A stretch of 64,000 bases of DNA from contig OZ316892.1 in the NCBI GenBank assembly GCA_973895155.1, forward strand, positions 20,398,001-20,462,000, given 5' to 3'. Shown piece by piece: positions 56,301 to 64,000 of the stretch (positions within the stretch are counted from its first letter, which is position 1; each line of letters begins with the position of its first letter). This DNA is from Marsupella aquatica. Lineage: Eukaryota; Marchantiophyta. A model generated the notes under the pieces. The model was given only the letters and a program-made list of their open reading frames with translations. It had not been told where the DNA came from and searched no databases. The translations under genes and the position numbers were made by a program.

Positions 56301-56510
56301 TGCACTAGAGAAATCATTTGAAGTATATTTAGAATCCATGATTCCTCCTAAGTATAATTCTCTATGTGACAAGCTCTTATACCATCTAATTAAACAAATC
56401 ATAAGCATATATGAAACACATAAATTTTATCTAATGTAAAAGTGGATACAATACAAATCCCAAGGTAGGATTTTAATATGAAACTAAAGTACCTAAAGAG
56501 GTCTATGTCT

Positions 56511-56657
56511 TAGGTACAACCCTTCTATGTCTTATATTTGCTTTAATTAACCTTATTGGTTGTACCTAAGACATAGAAGGGTTGTACCTAAAGAGGTACA
56601 TAGAAGGGTCTTATCACCTAAGTAAGGTCCAACCAATAAGGTTAATTAAAGCAAATA
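56511..56657. repeat. Nested fold-back sequence inside element D
   Basis: Two overlapping inverted repeats: 56511-56534 pairs perfectly (24 bp) with 56567-56590, and 56535-56562 pairs perfectly (28 bp) with 56630-56657, extending further with one mismatch. The left arm of the second repeat is the loop of the first, so the sequence can switch between two hairpins. GTACCTAAAGAGGT also occurs as a direct repeat at 56489 and 56584. Confidence 0.93.
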
Positions 56658-56699
56658 GATTAAGGGGTGACGGTTCACAATATAGTTAATATTTAATTG

Positions 56700-58090
56700 C
56701 AATGTTGTTTGCCTTCTTGGAAAATCTATCTACGTGACCTTGAAGCAATCAGCTTGCACGCATGTGATGCGAGAGATTTCATTTTGCTCTCCTCAATGTT
56801 TGCTTTCTCATGCATAATTACCACTCGAGACACAAACATTTGTTACCTAGCACGAGGATGCGCCACATTAGCACAACCAGCCACAAACAAACAGGAAAGA
56901 TCTTATTTTTGACAGTAACAAAAACACACGTCCATATTTGTGGCAAAAGCAATGTAATTTCTGGAGCGCCATGTCATAAGTATTAAGCATGAAAAAACAG
57001 AATACAAAGGAAGAGATGTCATTTTCTCACTTTAACCGTATTATTTACCTTTTGAATGTTTTAAAATTATTTACTATGTAATTAGTTAGACAATTGCCTC
57101 TAAAATTAAATAACATAAGTAAGTAAGTCACGACTCATACCTGATCCTCTCTCTTTCGACAAGAGGGATAGCAACAAGAGATGATTGTGAACAGGGTACT
57201 ATCATTTTGTCACATTGCGTTGAATGAAAGAATGATCTTCAGCTGAGTTTTGAATTTGAGTTGGATTTGTGAGGTGAATGGTGAATACTATATGATTGTA
57301 TAGCTTGCACACACTTAAAGAATTGTCACTGACTCAAGAAATGCAACATCATAAAATGTCCATACCATCTCCCTTTCTCGATGAAGAGATGTAACAATCC
57401 CGTCACCGTCACAAATTTAGCCACTACAAATTGATTTCTTTAATTCCTCGCCATCGCTTGTTCGTAACGCTTGCTTCCCAGCTTGAATTGTTTGCGTCCT
57501 TCCAAGCTTCAATTGAAGCTCGATCACTCTCAACACATGCGGACGCCAAATGCAGCCTCTATGTCGAAGAAACAATTGCTGGTCTCCCCCTCACACCATA
57601 GTTTTTTTAAACCAAAAAACTACAAACTTTCATGTGAAGTGATGGCTCGTCCATTTTGTGCGTGCTTCCACCAAAATGACATTCAAACACTCTTCCGCCA
57701 ACAATTGAGTGTTGGACATCCTCCGGTGTCTTGTGGCCATATATAATGCTCAACGTAATTCACAAACAATCAATCAGGAATGGTAGAGACATGATTGCTC
57801 CAATGTGTGCAAAAACCATCAAAAAGTTCAATTCCTCCACATTCAACCTTCCGTTTGATAAACCAGATCGATCTCCTCTATCTTTTGAGCGTTCCCTTTT
57901 GTACAAGCACACACCAAGACCACCGGAAGACTCAAAACCATCGGTTACCGCCTTGCTGAAAATTGATTTCACTTCTTTACACACACATTCCTTGGATGAA
58001 CATGGGGTTCCACAAATTATAATTTATTTTTAACATAGGCAATCTTAATATATCTAATTTTTACCTTATAATATGTGATATTATTCTTTC
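56700..58090. other. Non-copia DNA within element D
   Basis: It separates the integrase remnants from the RNase H end. ATG frames at 57731-58033 (plus; MWPYIMLNVIHK) and 57471-57746 are open but unrecognised. It could be an insertion; no terminal repeats were found. Confidence 0.35.
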
Positions 58091-58215
58091 TAGCTGTAGC
58101 CCGCTCTTTTTACATACCCTTCACATATATTCGCCAAGAATTTCAGATAGTCTATGTTCCTACTGCAGATATTTTAACTAAGATCTTCAAAAGGGACTCA
58201 CCAAAAGTTACACAC

Positions 58216-60985
58216 TTTATTCCTCAGTAAGTTTAGCAACAAACACATAACATTGATAATCTGCGTACAAGTGGGCAACTATATATGTTAATTAGTTCAT
58301 AGTTATAGTATGTAAGTTCCACAATGTTTTTGAGGTTACTGTGTTAGTTAGTCAATCCATGTCATCGACCTGTACATGGATATATTGACAATTCTAACTC
58401 ATTTTCTTTCAATAGTATACATTTCTTATGACTAGATTTACCTCTGATGTCAGTCATATGTTCTGATAAGAACCAACATATTCCTAGAATTATCATGGAA
58501 TAGCTAGTGTGATTGCTAACATCACACCATTAATCTTACTTCTACCTTCAGTTTGACAGTTTTCCTACTTAGATAGATTCATTGTAAGTAGCTCAATAAT
58601 TCACACATTATCAATTCAATCATCTTAGAGCTAGCTAAAATCATACAGTCTCATGGTCTTCTTCTATCTTGTTTTCCACACTAGAAACCTGAGCGAAAGC
58701 AGAAGTCTTGCAGGATGAAACTGCTCTTCAATGCAATGCAACGTACACCAGCAGAATTTCACGAATTTCAAATATTGCAAGACACCTCTTACAATCATCA
58801 AACTTAGAAAAGATGAATGATATATAATTATATGTTATACTTTGGGAGGTGAGGTAATTCTTTTGATGCCATTGCATATGAAGTATCTGTTCTTAAGGCA
58901 AAACATCCAAATATTGTTCTGAGTTTTGTGCTGATAACTTTACACATGATCCAATGTGGCAAGTAGGCTACAAGTTCAAACTATCCAAAAAGCTGCAGGC
59001 TCGGACAGTTCAAGAAAAATTGAAGCAATTGTAAAACCTATCATCTCCAACCAACCACATACTTCAGTATAATGTTTGTGCTAGCCAGTACTCAAAAGGC
59101 GCTTAGTGCTAGAAGGGATTCTTATGCGCTTTTACTTCAAATGAGAGCAGTCTGTCCCTGATCTAAAGACATGCATATGTCTTTCTGATCCTTCATTGGG
59201 CAATTCACAACTGTAGTGCCTAGCCAAAGTGTGACCAAACTCATCATGTTGATATTCATTAAAACTCCTGCCGGCAAGGTAGGAGAATTTTGGGTCATCT
59301 CAATCAAAACAGATAGAGGATGATCAGAACAGCCAAAAATCAGAATGGTGTGATTCAATTTAAGAACCTCAATTTAGACACACAAGAGAATTTGAGATAA
59401 ATCTAAGGAATACCTTGTACATGAATCATGTATCAAATATTTTGCTGAAAATGATATTGCAATGATGGAACCTCGACACTGGATGAGAGCCTTCTAGTGG
59501 CTGGAGGGTTGTCACAGCCATTGGAAGATCCCGATCCACAAAGCGATTGAAGAAAAGTGGGAGATTTGTTAAAATTGAAGCCCGGGTCCACCTCCACTCT
59601 TGCCAAGTGCTTTGATATACATTTGCTACCTCTACATGGATAGATTGCAGCAAAACTTACTGCTCATATAGTACATTAATATTACATGCATGATTGAGTG
59701 TCATGTGACAAGTAAAAGGATGGTAATCTTTGGAAAATTAGCATGCAGGTCCCTCAAATTTTCAGTGAGTGTATTTTGATCATATTAGACTCATTGAAAA
59801 GATCCTTTAAACTTGTTTCTAAGGAACCCAAAAAAATCATATGTGAGGTACTCACGTTGAAGGAGAATCATGACCGTATTGAATATCAAAGTTAACTACT
59901 CAAAAAGTCTTAAATTTAAATCACATTGTGTACAGTAATTGATTGAGTAATCATTAAAAGTAAATTCCTAAGTTTCTCAATTCCCATGAGAACTTACTAG
60001 AGATAATAGACTGGTTGGAAAGATCAATCTTTTCAAACACCTAATTCTAATGAGCTCAAGAAGAGCCGGCTATGTTGGATATCACGGGAAATATCGAAGG
60101 GGAAACTTTGTTATTGAAAACTTGATTTGAAGTCAACGAGAAATTTGTCAATGAGTGAAGGTAAAAAAGGTGTCATGGTCCATGGTTGTTGCTTGATTCA
60201 GGGGCTTGATCGGTCTATGGGAGCCTCATTTTCTAGATTCGTCACCTTGCCATATTTAGTTTGGATGTCATTTTTTAAGCATTATATTTCACTTAGAGAA
60301 TATTTTCCTGCTTCAGAAATGCTCGATTTTTAAAAGTTTAACTTGACTGTCAGATAGATCATTTGACAAGATGCTCAGGCAGACCACCACAAAGTCCCAT
60401 GGATTGTTTGAAACATTGGTTTTTTTAATCCAGGACACCTCCTTCATAACTATGGGAAAAAAAATTGTGTCCAAAATGTTTTGGTCCCACAAAGTGAGTT
60501 ATAACATCAAATATGTATTGTGATCTATCCCAGCATCAACTTCTATTTGTACTCCGAAAAAAGACAATAATTCAGCTTTTCTAAGTCTCCAGTGCATGTC
60601 CCATCCTCTCCTATTGGCCCACAGTCCGTGTCGTTTTTTACTTCACATCATACTAGCCCGACCAAGCAGTGAAACAAAACTGCTAGGACAATTTGTCTAT
60701 GTAGAAACACGAGTTATCAACGGATATTTGAGCATCAAAACTAGATCCTCATATATTAACTGGTGCGGTGTACTCCCAGGTACAGTACCAGGGGAGGAAC
60801 CCAGGCCGTTTTGGGCAGTAGCGTTTAAGTAGCATTTAAGTGGCAAGTCAGTTTACCAAGCACCTGTGGGCGTACTCTAAGCCAGTTTTGTGATTTATTG
60901 TATAAGAGCTTTAATTTTTGAATATATATATATATATATATAGAACTTGAGATAATTGCTTTAATATAAGATGGTTGCCAGTTGT
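58216..60985. other. Intergenic stretch
   Basis: Minus-strand frames at 59137-59358 (MNHTILIFGCSDH) and 59426-59653 are open and may belong to an old retroelement, but I see no decisive motif. A (TA)n run lies at about 60924-60941. No gene supported. Confidence 0.3.
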
Positions 60986-60998
60986 CTATTTAAATTTA

Positions 60999-61530
60999 GA
61001 GCTTTTTACTAAACTAACTCCCCAAACTGGTAGTTATTAGGATACTGCCCCCAAAACTAAAATATTTAGTATACTGTCCCCCCAAACCATATCCGATCAC
61101 TTTTAACCCGAGTACTTGACCACTGTTGTGTTCCAATTGGCCAAAAAGTAACCATAGTCGATGACCTAAGGTCAACCTTATCGCAGCATTGTCTTCGCCC
61201 GGGCCCAAGGCGCAACTGTGTTTGATCAGTGTGTATGGGGTTGGAAGTGCCATGCTCGCATTGGGGATTGGGGCCTGAAGTGGTCCCGACCCCAAACACA
61301 CTGATCAAACACGGTTGCGCCTTGGGCCCGGGCAAAGACAATGCTGCGGTAAGGTTGACCTTAGGTCATCGACTATGGTTACTTTTTGGCCAATTGGAAC
61401 ACAACAGTAGTCAAGTACTTGGGTTAGAAGTGATGGGATATGGTTTGGGGGGCAGTGTACTAAATATTTTAGTTTTGGCGGCAGTATCCTAATAACTACC
61501 AGTTTGGGGGGTAGTTTAGTAAAAGTTAAG
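60999..61530. mobile_element. Mutator-like non-autonomous fold-back element
   Basis: Arms of about 245 bp (60999-61244 and 61286-61530) are inverted copies with few mismatches, around a loop of about 41 bp. Outer ends read CTTTTTACTAAACTA and (reverse) ACTTTTACTAAACTA, followed in both by CCCCAAACTGG. The flanks share CTATTTAAATTTA (60986-60998 and 61531-61543); a 9-bp part of this would fit a Mutator target duplication. Open frames on both strands come from the arms and repeat the same peptide (LTLGHRLWLLFGQLEHNS), so they are not genes. Confidence 0.82.
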
Positions 61531-61543
61531 CTATTTAAATTTA

Positions 61544-64000
61544 ATAGTCAGTTCTTAAAGTGTAATATTAACTCTCCACAATGATTAATTTGACTTCAGC
61601 CATTACCCAAAGTCCGTTGTCTACTCAGCTCAGTGTCAAAGACTTTTGCAAAGGATCAAGTGTCTTGAGACTTGGATCAAGAGACTCTAACTCAGGACCT
61701 TACCCTTACATTTGGGGCAACCCAACCAGTGGACCAATTTGTTTGGTACATTGAAGCGAAACAGTACAATACATGGAATTCAAAAGTGGGTATTGCCTGC
61801 CACACTGCCCAGGTTATTTGAAATTCAAAAAAATTGCTACGACCACTTAGATTACAGGGAATTTTATGAATAGTTCCTGCCCTATTTTTGCTCAAAATTT
61901 TATGGGTTTTCCTAGTCTTACATCTCTAGAAGATCTTTTTGCTTGAGCCCAAGATGGCATTGAACGGGCAAGGTTTGGCGAAAGTTGACAAAAGATAGTG
62001 TTGTTCAAAACAAGCACTCTGTCCAAAAGAAAGGGAAGGGGGGTCAATGTGTATCATAAATCAAGCTCTAGGTAATCCAGAGTGATATTCTAAGTACTAG
62101 GAGTTGTGGTTCAAAGGCTTGCCTTACAAGTGGACAACATGCTTCTCAGCCTATGCTTGGCTGTGCAAAACGACACGTTCAGATACTTAAGCTGACGTCA
62201 CAAGAAGAGGGCAGCCTTTCTAGATCCCATGCTAACTCAAGTTATAGGATCTCTCTGGCCCCAAGATGACTCTTACAAGAGACAAACATACTGCTAACTC
62301 AGAGAAATGTATTTGCTAACTTAGTTTATTTTTCTCTGATCCTGCAATGATTCTGGTAAGAGACAAGGTCTTGCTAACTCACCGAAATATACTTTCCATG
62401 ACAACAACTTTGATCTTTGATGGTTAAAAGGGTGTTTTCTCAAGTTTCGTTGTTGTGTGCAGAGTAGGTAAGAAAGAATTCTCTGTTGTGAATTTTCCTT
62501 TCTTGAGAGATAGCCTTTGCCCCCAGTTTTAGTCCTCACCGCCTTTTTTCGGCAGCGGGTGTCTGTGGATTTTCAACGGGCCCAGGCATTCACTCTCCTT
62601 CATAGGGCTAAGGCAGTTGGTTTTAGGCCTCCCGCCAGATTCTGCTCCGTGACCTTCCTATGCGGTTTACTCTTGAACTCTACCAGGCTTTTCAATTCTC
62701 TGCTCAATGGGGTGTTAGCCTTCACACTCCTTTGTATGCTACATTTTGTCCTTGTGCTTTCTTTGGCTTGTGGTTGGGGACCTCTTGGCTTGTTTTTCTT
62801 GGGGCCCTTTCCCCCTTTTTTCCTCCCCTTAGTTGGATTGTTTTGCCTTTGGGATCCTATCTTTGGGATCCTATTTCCCTGTTTGGCGTTTTCTGCCTTT
62901 GTGTAGTGTGATATTATTTTATTTCATGTTGTTTGTAAACTTGTTCAACGTACTTGAGGAAAGCTGGGTCACTTGTCAGTGTGGGAGGTAATCTTTGAAT
63001 ATTTCTGAGATTCATGAACATGGCAAATGGCACCTTGTGCTATAGGGAGTAGAAGTTCAGAATATTCCTTGTTAAAATTTTGTACATTTATTCCCAATTG
63101 TAAGATCTCTTTAGATTTCAAAAAGATAAGCATCATGTGGTGGCTGATGGAGACTATGGTTTGGTGCGAAACTGGTTAATGACACCCCAAAACAAACATG
63201 GCAAATGATTGTGATGGAGGTGAAATTCGGTAAGTTTTAACCACTAAAAGAAAACCCTCCCTTCGCCCGATGCAAGTCCTGGACTGCTTTGGCCAATCTC
63301 TTACAGTACCTTAGCTACTGTCGATTTCTCATTCCCGATACTCCGTATGACAGTAATTGACGTTTTGGAAGAATGGGCTACCACAGAACGATTCCCAACT
63401 TTCCCCATCCTATCCAACCGATATGTTATGCTGACGTTTGAGCCCAGCCGCCAAGTGTCTGTCTCGAATTGCTCTACTCCCTGGCTTTGTTCAACCACTC
63501 ATATGTTACATGAGGATTTGTGCACTCTGCAGTCCATACTGCAATTACTTATTGACCCGATGGGCAATAATAAAAATAACTTGCAACTGTCTTGACCTTT
63601 ACTGTAAGTTTCAGGGCTATTCACTATTTTGGTGAATCTATTGTAGGTTATCTTAACGCGCTTCTTGCTTTCTCCCTTTTTATGTTTAAGTGCATTATTG
63701 GGGAAGAATGGCGGCCGTCAAAATTTGGATCACCCTTTATTAAGACTATCCCATACGTTTTCCTTTTTTCTTTAATTTTAATTAAGTTAGTATGCATAAA
63801 ACCCCCCCTTTAAGTGTGTTAAGGTCCGGTTTCAATCCAAAATATAATGGGCATTATATTTGCATCAATGGGACATTATTTTTTATTTTATATATACATA
63901 ATTAGTAAATAATTCTATACTGACAGTGATGGTTTAAGCGTGAAAGGCATGATCAAGACTAACCAATGCAATTAGGGGCGCCAATGCCTGTTCACACTAC
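61544..64000. other. Intergenic stretch to the right end
   Basis: Contains dispersed repeat family 3 copy B. A plus-strand frame at 62517-62906 is rich in Phe, Leu and Cys and shares GTTTGGGATCCT and TTTGGCG phrases with 28155-28200, suggesting another old repeat. No gene supported. Confidence 0.4.
62140..62385. repeat. Dispersed repeat family 3, copy B
   Basis: Same orientation and block order as 44848-45110; it has an extra duplication of a TTGCTAACTCA phrase. Confidence 0.7.

Larger units (their letters stand above)
54451..58215 (+). mobile_element. Decayed Ty1/copia element D
   Basis: On the plus strand. A probable 5' LTR starts TGTTAAGGGG at 54451 and ends before TGGTATCAAAGGTC (54706), a variant of the initiator-tRNA PBS. 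Gag follows at 55031 and integrase pieces at 55890-56300. The end of RNase H, VPTADILTKIFK, is at about 58145-58190. Reverse transcriptase is absent; 56460-58090 instead holds a fold-back sequence and unrelated DNA. The 3' LTR was not identified. Confidence 0.7.

Noticed and set aside
61014-61492. Two 'genes' encoding the same peptide on opposite strands
   Set aside because: They are the two arms of one inverted repeat read in each direction.
62517-62906. Hydrophobic 129-codon ORF as a membrane protein
   Set aside because: Low-complexity Phe/Leu/Cys sequence in pyrimidine-rich DNA with phrases shared with another non-coding site at 28155; no family match.
1-64000. A bacterial-type gene cluster, defence system or viral insertion
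   Set aside because: All recognised genes are plant nuclear types or LTR retrotransposon parts; no operon structure, prokaryotic genes or viral structural genes were seen.

Overview
The window is nuclear DNA from a land plant. The evidence is spliced protein genes with plant-type products (two germin-like proteins, a cell-wall GH17 beta-glucanase with a proline-rich tail, a methylesterase fragment, a PABP-like RNA-binding protein) spread thinly among Ty1/copia retrotransposons, a SINE family, fold-back elements and many tandem repeats. Gene density is very low and intergenic DNA is AT-rich, as in a large, repeat-laden genome. The germin-like proteins differ clearly from the usual angiosperm pattern, which would fit a seedless plant (fern, lycophyte or bryophyte), but this is only a weak inference.

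Layout. 1-2.1 kb: part of an unrecognised multi-exon gene on the minus strand. 2.1-5.5 kb: non-coding with short tandem duplications. 5.55-7.12 kb: main exon of a GH17 gene (minus). 7.1-13.4 kb: intergenic, with a CAG repeat and a tRNA-like head. 13.404-19.868 kb: a complete Tork/Tnt1-type copia element (minus) with 344-bp LTRs, a perfect GATCA target duplication, PBS and PPT. It is young (4 LTR differences, all transitions) but disabled by two in-frame TGA codons and an internal deletion. 25.4-26.1 kb (minus) and 35.3-36.0 kb (plus): two intact germin-like genes, head to head about 9 kb apart. Between them lie an unexplained ORF at 27.6 kb, about 1.3 kb of strand-asymmetric tandem repeat (28.5-29.8 kb), a 165-bp tandem array (29.85-30.4 kb) and older dispersed repeats. 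37-39.3 kb: homopolymer tracts and minisatellites. 40.2-43.4 kb: an eroded copia element (minus) next to a frameshifted methylesterase exon. 43.2-46.1 kb: a cluster of tandem duplications and perfect palindromes. 47.45-48.03 kb: single-RRM PABP-like gene (minus). 48.74-48.90 kb: a SINE with a clean 10-bp target duplication. 49.8-54.1 kb (minus) and 54.45-58.2 kb (plus): two more decayed copia elements; the second contains a nested fold-back sequence. 61.0-61.53 kb: a Mutator-like fold-back element with arms of about 245 bp. The rest is repeat-derived or featureless.

The genes do not form a pathway. The GH17 enzyme and the germin-like proteins are all predicted extracellular wall proteins, but nothing shows co-regulation. 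No operon, CRISPR array, defence island or bacterial-type system is present. The best leads are the paired germin-like proteins lacking a metal-ligand Glu and the usual N-terminal cysteines, the long GC-rich leader ORF in the young copia element, and the set of unusually perfect palindromes.
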